A DNA stretch of 64,000 nt from assembly GCF_014172405.1 (NCBI RefSeq), contig NZ_WNXC01000001.1, positions 1,364,001-1,428,000 on the forward strand, in the 5' to 3' direction. A model generated the notes under the pieces. It searched no databases, was not told the DNA's origin, and was given only the letters and a program-made list of their open reading frames with translations. Positions 56,728 to 64,000 of this stretch are shown piece after piece (the stretch's first letter is position 1; the number at the start of each line of letters is the position of its first letter). The translations under genes were made by a program, and so were the position numbers. Source of the stretch: Pedobacter gandavensis (GTDB taxonomy: Bacteria; Bacteroidota; Bacteroidia; Sphingobacteriales; Sphingobacteriaceae).

Positions 56728-57805
56728 AAATCTGAAAACTTTGAATAAACCATTTGAAGAAAAACTACGTAAAAAGTTCGACCTATTTTTAGATAAAGGC
56801 TGGTATATACTGGGCCAGGAAGTATCCTTATTTGAAGAGGAATTTGCTGCTTACCACCAGGAAAAACATGTTGTTGGTGTAGCGAATGGACTGGATGCAC
56901 TCATCCTGTCCTTAAAATGCTGTAAATTCAGCCCAGGAGCAGAGGTTATTGTACCTTCAAACACCTACATTGCCACCATTTTATCCATCATCCATTGCGG
57001 CTTAACGCCAATACTGGTAGAGCCGGATTCAAAAACATATAATATAGACCCGGCTAAGATTCAGTCAGCGATTACTGATAAAACGGCAGCCATTATGGTG
57101 GTGCACCTTTATGGACAGTGCTGCGAAATGGATCCGATTATGGAAATTGCTACTCAACATGGGCTAAAGGTTATTGAAGATTGTGCACAGGCTCATGGTG
57201 CAAAATACAAGAACCAGCTTGCCGGTACTTTTGGAGATTTTGCTGCATTTAGCTTTTATCCGACCAAGAACTTAGGTGCTTTGGGAGATGCAGGTGCGAT
57301 CATCTGCAAATCTGAAGCAGATGCAGCACAGATCAGACAGCTTAGGAATTATGGTTCTGAGAAGAAATACCACAACAGTGTGGTGGGGTATAATTCCAGA
57401 TTAGATGAGTTACAAGCTTCTTTTCTGAGAGAGAAGCTTCCCTACCTTGATGAGATCAACAACCACAAGCGGGCACTAGCAGCTATTTATTTTCAGGAAT
57501 TGAATGGGGATTTTATTAAACCTCATGTTGGTTCAGACTTCCATCATGTTTACCATATTTTCAATATTTTACACCCGGAAAGAGATCGGTTAAAAAAATA
57601 CTTACTGGATCAGGGAATCGCTACGGAAATACATTATCCTGTAGCCCCACAAAACCAGCTCGCCCTTAAAGATTACCTGACAAAATTTGATTATCCAATA
57701 TCCACTAAAATACACGAAACAACATTAAGTTTACCCTGCTCATTCGCGCATACCAAAGCCGATATTTATCAGGTAGTAGAAATTTTAAATAAATTTAACA
57801 CCTAA
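56714..57805 (+). CDS. DegT/DnrJ/EryC1 sugar aminotransferase (FdtB-like)
   Basis: A 363-aa PLP enzyme starting [11 protein letters not shown]; an upstream ATG at 56705 and a TTG at 56684 are less likely. [25 protein letters not shown] and [15 protein letters not shown] (PLP Lys185) are intact. With the FdtA-like gene it would make a 3-amino-3,6-dideoxy sugar nucleotide. Overlaps fdtA-like by 14 bp. Confidence 0.9.
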   Translation: MIPYENLKTLNKPFEEKLRKKFDLFLDKGWYILGQEVSLFEEEFAAYHQEKHVVGVANGLDALILSLKCCKFSPGAEVIVPSNTYIATILSIIHCGLTPILVEPDSKTYNIDPAKIQSAITDKTAAIMVVHLYGQCCEMDPIMEIATQHGLKVIEDCAQAHGAKYKNQLAGTFGDFAAFSFYPTKNLGALGDAGAIICKSEADAAQIRQLRNYGSEKKYHNSVVGYNSRLDELQASFLREKLPYLDEINNHKRALAAIYFQELNGDFIKPHVGSDFHHVYHIFNILHPERDRLKKYLLDQGIATEIHYPVAPQNQLALKDYLTKFDYPISTKIHETTLSLPCSFAHTKADIYQVVEILNKFNT

Positions 57806-57811
57806 CCGAAT

Positions 57812-58624
57812 ATGTTTTACCTCGTCAAAGAATTAATCCCCCCCGTTGCCCATAGCTTAAGATGGTTTAGTTTTAATTATGGATGGAAAGGTGACTATAA
57901 GAATTATGACGAGGCCAAACAAAAATGCTCAGGTTATGATGAGCAAGCTATTTTAAATAAGATCAAGGAGAGTACCTTGAAAGTAAAGAACAAGGAAATT
58001 GCTTACGAACGTGATGGTATCTCTTACGATCAGGTTCAAATGAACTTTCCTATGTTAAGTGTGCTGTTATATGTGGCCTCCAAAAATGACAATGAACTGG
58101 TTCTAATTGACTTTGGAGGCTCATTAGGAACGACGTTCTACCAAAATTATGAGTACTTAAAACATTTAAAAAAACTAAAATGGTGCATTATTGAGCAACC
58201 TTCATTTGTTGAAGCAGGAAAAGCATCATTTGAAAATGAACACATTGTCTTTTATGACTCCATCTCCGCATGTTTGGCAGAAAATAAGGTTCAGCTGTTC
58301 ATGATCTGCAATGTGCTTCAATATCTTGAAAAACCTTATGAGTTGTTGGAGGAAGTGAAAAATTCAGGTATCCCACATGTACTCCTTGATTTTATCGGCT
58401 ATAATGATAAAGCGGGTGATAGAATTACGATACAATACGTGCCGCCTGTGTTTTATGGAATTGAAGCTTCTTACCCCTGTTATTTCCCGGACCGGAATCG
58501 CGTGAAATTATCACTGGCTAGCCACTATGAAAAAAAGTATGATTTCCTTTGTGCTCCTGAAAAATACTACCTACAGCTAAAACCCTTTCGGTATGAAGGT
58601 TCCTTTTGGGAAATCAAAAAATAA
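57812..58624 (+). CDS. TIGR04325-family methyltransferase
   Basis: A 270-aa protein with the N-terminal WKGDYKNYDEAKQKCSGYD motif and the SAM-type LVLIDFGGSLGTTFYQNYEYL, then ICNVLQYLEKPYELLEE. The family appears in polysaccharide loci and is annotated as putative methyltransferase without a proven substrate. It starts 6 nt after the aminotransferase gene. Confidence 0.8.
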   Translation: MFYLVKELIPPVAHSLRWFSFNYGWKGDYKNYDEAKQKCSGYDEQAILNKIKESTLKVKNKEIAYERDGISYDQVQMNFPMLSVLLYVASKNDNELVLIDFGGSLGTTFYQNYEYLKHLKKLKWCIIEQPSFVEAGKASFENEHIVFYDSISACLAENKVQLFMICNVLQYLEKPYELLEEVKNSGIPHVLLDFIGYNDKAGDRITIQYVPPVFYGIEASYPCYFPDRNRVKLSLASHYEKKYDFLCAPEKYYLQLKPFRYEGSFWEIKK

Positions 58625-58663
58625 AGAATCTCATGACCATTTATACTTTGCCTGTTCCCTATA

Positions 58664-60481
58664 ATGATTAAATCATTCCTAAATAAACTCCATAAGCTAA
58701 GTACCAACCTGAATCTTTTAAGGATTTTAAAGTTGATTTGGTCGGCCTCCAAAGTTTGGACAACGGTATCTATTGCCTTCATTATTGTAGAAAGCGTTCT
58801 ATTTTTCTCTTCGCTATATATGTTGAAGAAATTAATAGATACGGTTTCAAAATATGGCATCAACAACCTTCAAAATGAATCGGAAGTCATAAAATACCTG
58901 TCACTTGCTGCACTATCTGCCATTTCCTACGCTGCCATAAAAGCCATTTCCAGCTACATAACTGAAAAACAATCCGGAGAAGTCGCTGAATATATTGATA
59001 GTAAGATCCATGAAAGTGCCATTGGTCTGGATCTTTCTTTTTATGAGAGTCCTGAATACTTTGACATCCTCAAGAGAGCAAGAGATATGGGGAGTGACCG
59101 CCCTAACCTGATCGTGTTCAGCATTGTGGATATTGCCAAAAACACGATGAGCCTGATCGTCATCGCCTCTATGCTGGTAGCCATTGACTGGAGACTCTTC
59201 CCAATCCTGGCGCTTTTTGTGATCCCCACTTTATGGGTAAGGATTAATTTCGCCGACAGTCAGAATGCACTTCGGATTGCACAAACAGCTTTGGAGCGAA
59301 AATCTAATTATTTGAGCACTTTATTAACTGCAGATACCCATGCTAAAGAGATCAGAAGCTTTGGATTGGGAGATTATTTGAGAAAGATCCATGTAGCTAT
59401 CCGCTTAGATTTATTATCCGGGAGGTTAAAAATCAGCAAAAGACGCACCTACAAAGAGCTTTTGACTTCCACAATTGCCGCTATAGGTTTCTTTGCCTGT
59501 ATCGCTTATATCGCCATTGGCAGCATCCATGGCCGTACCAGCGTAGGTGACATTACGCTATTCCTTGTCGCTTTCCCTCAAGCCTTTAACATCTTACAGG
59601 GATTATCTTCGAGCATTTCTACACTTTACCAAAACAACATCTTTGTTAAGAGTGTATTTGAACTGTTTGACCTGAAAAGTAGCTTACCTGAGGCTGAGCA
59701 TCCGATACCTATTCCAGATGACTCGCTGATTGACTTGGAAATCAAAGACTTGAATTTCACCTACCCCCATGCGAAACGTCCTACCTTAACAAACATCAAT
59801 ATCAAAATGCCTGCGGGAAAAATTGTAGCGGTGGTCGGTATGAATGGTGCTGGAAAATCGACTTTAATTAAGTTGATGTGTAGGTTATATGATCCGAGTT
59901 CCGGCCAGATTATGCTCAATGGAACCGACATTAGGCGTTTTGAAAGCAGGGCCTATAGAAAAGAAATTTGCGCTGTATTCCAAGATTTCGGAAAATACAA
60001 TGTCTCGGCTGCTGATAACATCAGATTTGGCGATATCGATGGCATACGCAGCGAAGAAGAGCTTCAGGAAGCTGCAAAAAACTCTGGAGCAGATTCATTT
60101 ATTGACACCTTTCCTGCCGGTTATCAAACCATTATGGGCAGGATTTTTGAAGATGGACATGAGGTGAGCATTGGTCAGTGGCAAAAATTGGCCATTGCCA
60201 GAGCATTCTATAGCAAGTCGCGTTTTATCATTTTAGATGAGGCTACCAGTGCATTAGATGCCAATGCGGAGAAAATATTATTCGACTCATTCCGGGAAAG
60301 GATTGGAAATCGTGCCGCGATTATCATCAGTCATAGACAGTCAGCAGTAAAACACGCCGATTACATTTATATGCTTTCCAATGGGAAGATAGTCGAGGCC
60401 GGAACAAATGAAGCCTTAATGGCATTACAAGGTCATTACTTTAAGCTATTTAATAAAGATTCATTACATCACAACTCGTAA
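58664..60481 (+). CDS. ABC exporter, fused membrane and ATPase domains
   Basis: A 605-aa half-transporter: membrane domain with about five or six helices (30-320), then NBD with Walker A GMNGAGKST (392-400), Walker B FIILDEATSALD and H-loop SHRQSAV. The signature is SIGQ within HEVSIGQWQKLAIARA (499-514) instead of LSGGQ, a form seen in lantibiotic-type peptide exporters. It could export a lipid-linked glycan or a small peptide; no peptidase domain. The cyclase-like gene follows after 5 nt. Confidence 0.92.
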   Translation: MIKSFLNKLHKLSTNLNLLRILKLIWSASKVWTTVSIAFIIVESVLFFSSLYMLKKLIDTVSKYGINNLQNESEVIKYLSLAALSAISYAAIKAISSYITEKQSGEVAEYIDSKIHESAIGLDLSFYESPEYFDILKRARDMGSDRPNLIVFSIVDIAKNTMSLIVIASMLVAIDWRLFPILALFVIPTLWVRINFADSQNALRIAQTALERKSNYLSTLLTADTHAKEIRSFGLGDYLRKIHVAIRLDLLSGRLKISKRRTYKELLTSTIAAIGFFACIAYIAIGSIHGRTSVGDITLFLVAFPQAFNILQGLSSSISTLYQNNIFVKSVFELFDLKSSLPEAEHPIPIPDDSLIDLEIKDLNFTYPHAKRPTLTNINIKMPAGKIVAVVGMNGAGKSTLIKLMCRLYDPSSGQIMLNGTDIRRFESRAYRKEICAVFQDFGKYNVSAADNIRFGDIDGIRSEEELQEAAKNSGADSFIDTFPAGYQTIMGRIFEDGHEVSIGQWQKLAIARAFYSKSRFIILDEATSALDANAEKILFDSFRERIGNRAAIIISHRQSAVKHADYIYMLSNGKIVEAGTNEALMALQGHYFKLFNKDSLHHNS

Positions 60482-60486
60482 TCACC

Positions 60487-61533
60487 ATGCTAAGCGAATC
60501 AGCAAATTTGGATCAAACTATTGTGAAAGGGGTCAACTACCTTTATGACCATCAATATCCAAACGGGGAATTTTGTTGCTATATCTCTGATGAGGACGAA
60601 ATGAAAATGTGTATTCCACACAGCAATGTCTTTCCAACTTCATTAATTGCTTATTCGCTACTGCATTTAAAGGAACTTCCTGAAGTCAGCGAAATGCTGG
60701 ATATGGCTGCTGCTTTTCTGCAATACCAGACGATGCGTGGCGGCGTATGGAATAACTTCACCATATTAAACCCGCTCTTTCCGATTTGCCCACCTGATGT
60801 AGACAATACCGTTTGTGCCTCCAAGTTTCTACAAGCTATGGGAGAAACCTACCCTTCCAATGAAGCGTTAATCATGGCCAACAGGCATTCCTCAGGACTC
60901 TTTTACACCTGGTTTACCCTGCGCCCAAGCCTTGTACCAATTAAAGACTTTTGGATGCTCAATTTCCGGGCATTTAAACATCCCATTAGCACCTTTTTAT
61001 TCTGGAAAAAAACAGAGGCCGGAAGATATGATATCGATGCAGCGGTCAATGCAAATGCCTTATTCTATTTTGGCTATCGGGCAGAAACGGCACCAATAGT
61101 TGATTATCTTCTGGACATCATTGACAGAGGAAAAGAAGCCGATTGCGACCTTTGGTATCGCAATCCATTTACCATCTATTACTTTTTCTCAAGACCCTAC
61201 ACCGCCGGCGTATATCAAATGAAACCAGCCCGAGAAAAGATAGTTCAAAGGATACTAAAAACATCGAAGCCTGATGGCTCATTTGGTGAAGGGGTATTAG
61301 ATACCGCACTGGCCATCATCAGCCTACTCAACTGGGAAGTCGCTGTCTCCAACTTGGATGCTGCAATAGCCTACTTAATCCGCCAGCAAAAACGTTCCGG
61401 TGGATGGCCACGATGGGCGGTTTATTATGGTGGTCCTAAGAAGCAATTGTGTTATGGATCAGAAGAAATGACCACTGGATTTTGTCTGGAAGCCCTGGCC
61501 TTGTACCGCATAAAACTACAAGAAAAAGCCTGA
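60487..61533 (+). CDS. Terpenoid-cyclase/prenyltransferase-fold protein
   Basis: A 348-aa alpha/alpha-toroid protein with QYPNGEFCCY, FLQYQTMRGGVWNNF, KPDGSFGEGVLDTALAIISL and QQKRSGGWPRWAVYYGG repeats of the squalene-cyclase/prenyltransferase type. It carries PDVDNT (D104, D106, N107, T108), a variant of the class II DxDD acid motif with the middle Asp kept. It is about half the size of squalene-hopene cyclase. It may be a non-catalytic repeat protein. Its stop codon lies inside the downstream hairpin. Confidence 0.75.
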   Translation: MLSESANLDQTIVKGVNYLYDHQYPNGEFCCYISDEDEMKMCIPHSNVFPTSLIAYSLLHLKELPEVSEMLDMAAAFLQYQTMRGGVWNNFTILNPLFPICPPDVDNTVCASKFLQAMGETYPSNEALIMANRHSSGLFYTWFTLRPSLVPIKDFWMLNFRAFKHPISTFLFWKKTEAGRYDIDAAVNANALFYFGYRAETAPIVDYLLDIIDRGKEADCDLWYRNPFTIYYFFSRPYTAGVYQMKPAREKIVQRILKTSKPDGSFGEGVLDTALAIISLLNWEVAVSNLDAAIAYLIRQQKRSGGWPRWAVYYGGPKKQLCYGSEEMTTGFCLEALALYRIKLQEKA

Positions 61534-61574
61534 TGACATTAAGCCTTGTTAAAGGTTTAATGTCATCAGGCTTT
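61523..61574 (-). terminator. Terminator for the glycoside hydrolase gene
   Basis: A 23-bp stem with one G-U pair (61525-61547 with 61552-61574) and a GTTA loop; on the minus strand it runs into TTTTTCT. On the plus strand no T-tract follows. The stop codon of the cyclase-like gene (61531-61533) is in the stem. Confidence 0.82.
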
Positions 61575-61597
61575 CAGCTAAACAAAAAAATCAAGCA

Positions 61598-63166
61598 CTA
61601 CAGCTTAGCCTCCACAAAAATTGGGGTTTCTGAAACCTCTAATTCCAGGATCCCATTAGGGATAGCCACCTCTTTTACAGACATCGCATCTTTTCCTGGT
61701 TGCAGTGTATAAATCAACGCTTTTTTTGCTTGCTGCAAATCCAGTGAATATTTCTCTTTACGGTCTACTTCATCTGGAACCGCCAATACAAACATTCTCT
61801 TTTTTCCCAATTGATAAACATCTACGATAGGATCTTTGTTGATGGTATTCAGATAGTAATAATCTCCCATCAATTTGGTCACCTGACGAATATAATCGGC
61901 AGCAGGTCTGCGTTTACTTCTGTCTACCAGACCAGAGAAACCAAAAGTACCGCCATCATCTGCTCCTGGTTCATTATTGTCATATAATTGATAGTAGAAA
62001 ACCCTGTCCAGCCCTTGTCTGGCATAAAGTAGGCCCAATCTTAACAACCAATCTGCCTGCGTAATTTCCTTTGATTTTGAACCGATTGCAATGGCTCTTT
62101 GCGAGCTTTTATTCCCCAGATCATAACCTGTTTCTGTAGACCATACTGGCATATTACCCAGCTCTGCTGCATAATTAACAAAAGAATTCGCAATCTCGGT
62201 CATGTCGTTTGTTTCTGGAGCAACACCTCTGTTCTTGGTTCTAAACTTAGCAAACCATCCGGTATAGTCATTTGAGTACATGTGGTAGTTGATCACGTCA
62301 AAACACAAATCAACTTTACCATCCTTCTTCATCCCTCTGTTTTTCTTGCACCATTCTACCATTCTTTTCACATACTCCACATTAGGTTTGGCTATTCCAC
62401 CCATCACGACCATCATCGTAGGATCTGCTGTTTTTACCCCAACACCTGCTCCCAGGCTCCCTTTATGGCCATCATAAAAAGCAGATAACTGTGCTGCATA
62501 CTCCTCAGGACTCTGTTCTGCATCTTTCCCTCTCCACCATTTATCTGGCTCATTACTACTTTCCAGGTATTTCACATAGCCTAACCCAATAACTGGTGAA
62601 GCGGATTCTTTAGGAACAAGGATTAATTTTTTATCAATATTCTTATTGCGTCCATATCTCGCTGCGAGCTGAAAACCAGCTTTCGCAATGTCAATATAAG
62701 ATTTGGGAAGGTCTTTTTTTGCACCATAAGGAAGTGGACTTAAGTCCCGCTGTCTTTGCCCCTCTGGATAGGTGTTGATCAGCCAATTTGGTGTTACCTG
62801 TAAATCCACAAGTACAGTGATGCTATCACGCATACACTTCTCATAAATTTCATCATAACTCCAACCACCTTCCGGCTTATGATTAAATCTGAAGACCTCT
62901 TTTTGTGGCTCAACGCGTTCCCAATCCAGGAAATGTCTAAAGCCGCTAAAATTACGAATGATGTTAAATTTTGCCGAATCAAAATTGTTATGTGCATCAT
63001 AAAAATCCCATTCGAAACCATTTATACCGAACATATCCTTCATCTTAACTTGCTTACTTCTAAGCGGCTTGATCTCGCCGTAATTTCTTTTATCTTGAGT
63101 ACAACCAGCTAGAGAGCTCAGGAAGAGAAATAGAACGAGACTTATCAATGGGTAAACTTTTTTCAT
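61598..63166 (-). CDS. Glycoside hydrolase lipoprotein (clan GH-A type)
   Basis: A 522-aa protein with lipobox LAGC (lipid Cys22). The TIM-barrel carries a candidate acid/base Glu206 (YLESSNEPDKWW) and nucleophile Glu345 (VWSTETGYD), placed as in GH-A clan enzymes such as GH39 or GH5. INYHMYS and YYQLYDNN line the active site. The family number is not certain. It likely trims the surface glycan made by the neighbouring genes. Confidence 0.82.
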   Translation of the reverse strand: MKKVYPLISLVLFLFLSSLAGCTQDKRNYGEIKPLRSKQVKMKDMFGINGFEWDFYDAHNNFDSAKFNIIRNFSGFRHFLDWERVEPQKEVFRFNHKPEGGWSYDEIYEKCMRDSITVLVDLQVTPNWLINTYPEGQRQRDLSPLPYGAKKDLPKSYIDIAKAGFQLAARYGRNKNIDKKLILVPKESASPVIGLGYVKYLESSNEPDKWWRGKDAEQSPEEYAAQLSAFYDGHKGSLGAGVGVKTADPTMMVVMGGIAKPNVEYVKRMVEWCKKNRGMKKDGKVDLCFDVINYHMYSNDYTGWFAKFRTKNRGVAPETNDMTEIANSFVNYAAELGNMPVWSTETGYDLGNKSSQRAIAIGSKSKEITQADWLLRLGLLYARQGLDRVFYYQLYDNNEPGADDGGTFGFSGLVDRSKRRPAADYIRQVTKLMGDYYYLNTINKDPIVDVYQLGKKRMFVLAVPDEVDRKEKYSLDLQQAKKALIYTLQPGKDAMSVKEVAIPNGILELEVSETPIFVEAKL

Positions 63167-63201
63167 CTCTTATTTTGTTTACACTAAGATAATACAATAT
63201 C

Positions 63202-63209
63202 CAAAATTA
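63202..63209 (-). promoter_or_regulatory. -7 element for the glycoside hydrolase
   Basis: On the minus strand this reads TAATTTTG, fitting TAnnTTTG, 35 nt before the ATG. Confidence 0.45.
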
Positions 63210-63314
63210 TATACATAACAGTTAAATAAGTTAAAGCCCTAAGCCCCCCCTTATCCTCTCTCATGAATAATTGTAAAAGTTAATAATGAAGGCTTAAATA
63301 AATGTAAATTTCTT

Positions 63315-63322
63315 TAGATTTG
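63315..63322 (+). promoter_or_regulatory. -7 element for the GT4 gene
   Basis: TAGATTTG fits TAnnTTTG and ends 52 nt before the TTG start codon proposed for the GT4 gene. Confidence 0.45.
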
Positions 63323-63374
63323 TTTAACTCCCGGACCACCTACTCTAGGCATTCTATATAGGGGAAAAGAAAAA

Positions 63375-64000
63375 TTGAAGCATAACACTCATCAAAAAAT
63401 AGCGATAATTACCTGTTGCATGGACGACTGGGGCGGAAGTGAAGAACTTTGGGCTAAAAGCATTCCTATGTTAAAGAAAGGAACTTCAGTGCTTTTGTTT
63501 AAAAACCGCATCAACAGTTCTCATCCGGAGTTCATTAAACTCATCCAACAGCAGGTAAAGCTGGTGGAATTAGAACCTCATGTTACAATACCGGAGCAGT
63601 TTAACCGAAAAATCAAGCAACTATACAAAAGGCTTAGGTCAAGAGATTACCGACAAAATTATGGCTTGGATAGATTTCATGATCAACTGAAAGAAGCGCA
63701 GCCGGATCTGGTCATTGTAGCACAGGGAATAAATTTTGACGGCTTAATTTACGCCTATCAATGTCACTTGCTTAAAATCCCTTACGTAATTATTGCACAA
63801 AAAGCAGTGGACTTTTATTGGCCCTATCCAACCGATCGGGACTATATGAAGAAAACGCTACTCCATGCAAAACAATGCTTTTTTGTTTCCCATCACAATA
63901 AGACCTTAACTGAAGAACAATTTGGCCTACGCCTGGAAAACAGTCAGGTGGTCTTTAACCCAATAAAAACCAAGGTAAATGTATTGCCTCATCCAGAGAC
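63375..64000 (+). CDS. GT4 glycosyltransferase, 3' end outside window
   Basis: An open frame runs off the window end. From a TTG at 63375 it reads KHNTHQKIAIITCCMDDWGG then SEELWAKSIPML, the N-terminal GT-B fold of group 1 glycosyltransferases; LVIVAQGINFDGLIYAYQCH and PYVIIAQKAVDFYWPYP follow. A later ATG at 63420 would delete the first beta strand, so the TTG is preferred. Only the N-terminal 208 residues are visible. Confidence 0.8.
   Translation, partial: MKHNTHQKIAIITCCMDDWGGSEELWAKSIPMLKKGTSVLLFKNRINSSHPEFIKLIQQQVKLVELEPHVTIPEQFNRKIKQLYKRLRSRDYRQNYGLDRFHDQLKEAQPDLVIVAQGINFDGLIYAYQCHLLKIPYVIIAQKAVDFYWPYPTDRDYMKKTLLHAKQCFFVSHHNKTLTEEQFGLRLENSQVVFNPIKTKVNVLPHPE

Noticed and set aside
58664..61533. 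Lanthipeptide or lasso peptide cluster
   Set aside because: The exporter signature hinted at it, but no precursor peptide, LanM/LanB or lasso cyclase was seen in the visible sequence.

Overview
The window looks like a chromosomal segment of a Bacteroidetes bacterium, most like Pedobacter or another member of the Sphingobacteriaceae. The basis is the gene repertoire (Kdo synthesis, PD40/OmpA protein, S46 peptidase, DUF3667 and DUF3347 proteins, the small lysine-rich protein of the cold-shock type) and the repeated Bacteroidetes -7 promoter element TAnnTTTG just upstream of many start codons. No species can be assigned from sequence alone. No rRNA, tRNA, insertion sequence, phage or CRISPR array was seen.

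Positions 1-34000 are mostly housekeeping genes. In order: a 5'-truncated cutC, lepA, folD, a Rieske protein and queE; a PD40/OmpA outer-membrane protein; kdsA-recQ facing a kdsD-type isomerase and manC; an Hsp70-like ATPase, rlmB, dnaB, chrA with a small TPR protein; etfB-etfA, a bifunctional-nuclease-family protein, a nucleoside transporter and a DUF3667 membrane protein; gltA, a DUF3347 lipoprotein and a small outer-membrane-type protein. A long minus-strand run follows: a DUF1801 protein, a GNAT-like unknown and miaA; then an MBL hydrolase and topB, a histone-deacetylase-family protein, a bestrophin-like channel and kynU; then a methionine-sulfoxide reductase and a 3-methyladenine glycosylase. 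Perfect hairpins separate most convergent pairs, and several contain the stop codon of a neighbouring gene.

Positions 34400-39900 hold an S46 dipeptidyl-peptidase with the arginine typical of DPP11, small conserved proteins, a lipoprotein, a CDGSH protein, long non-coding stretches, a tandem/inverted repeat cluster, and a small basic protein with a good -33/-7 promoter and a leader of about 210 nt.

The main accessory feature is a compact hybrid PKS-NRPS cluster at 39917-52550. Protein 1 is A-PCP-KS-AT-ACP-aminotransferase; protein 2 is C-A(N-methyltransferase)-PCP-TE; a Sfp-type phosphopantetheinyl transferase follows with its start codon overlapping the upstream stop. Hand-read specificity codes suggest aspartate for the first A domain and glycine for the second; the AT has a malonyl-type motif. 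With no KR, DH or ER domain and a beta-aminotransferase, the simplest product is a 3,4-diaminoadipyl unit joined to N-methylglycine. This is a prediction, and I do not recognise the product.

Positions 52600-64000 form an exopolysaccharide or glycoconjugate region: two minus-strand GT2 glycosyltransferases; a plus-strand run of GT14-like transferase, cupin sugar ketoisomerase, DegT aminotransferase, TIGR04325 methyltransferase, ABC exporter and a terpenoid-cyclase-fold protein; a minus-strand glycoside hydrolase lipoprotein; and a GT4 glycosyltransferase cut by the window end.
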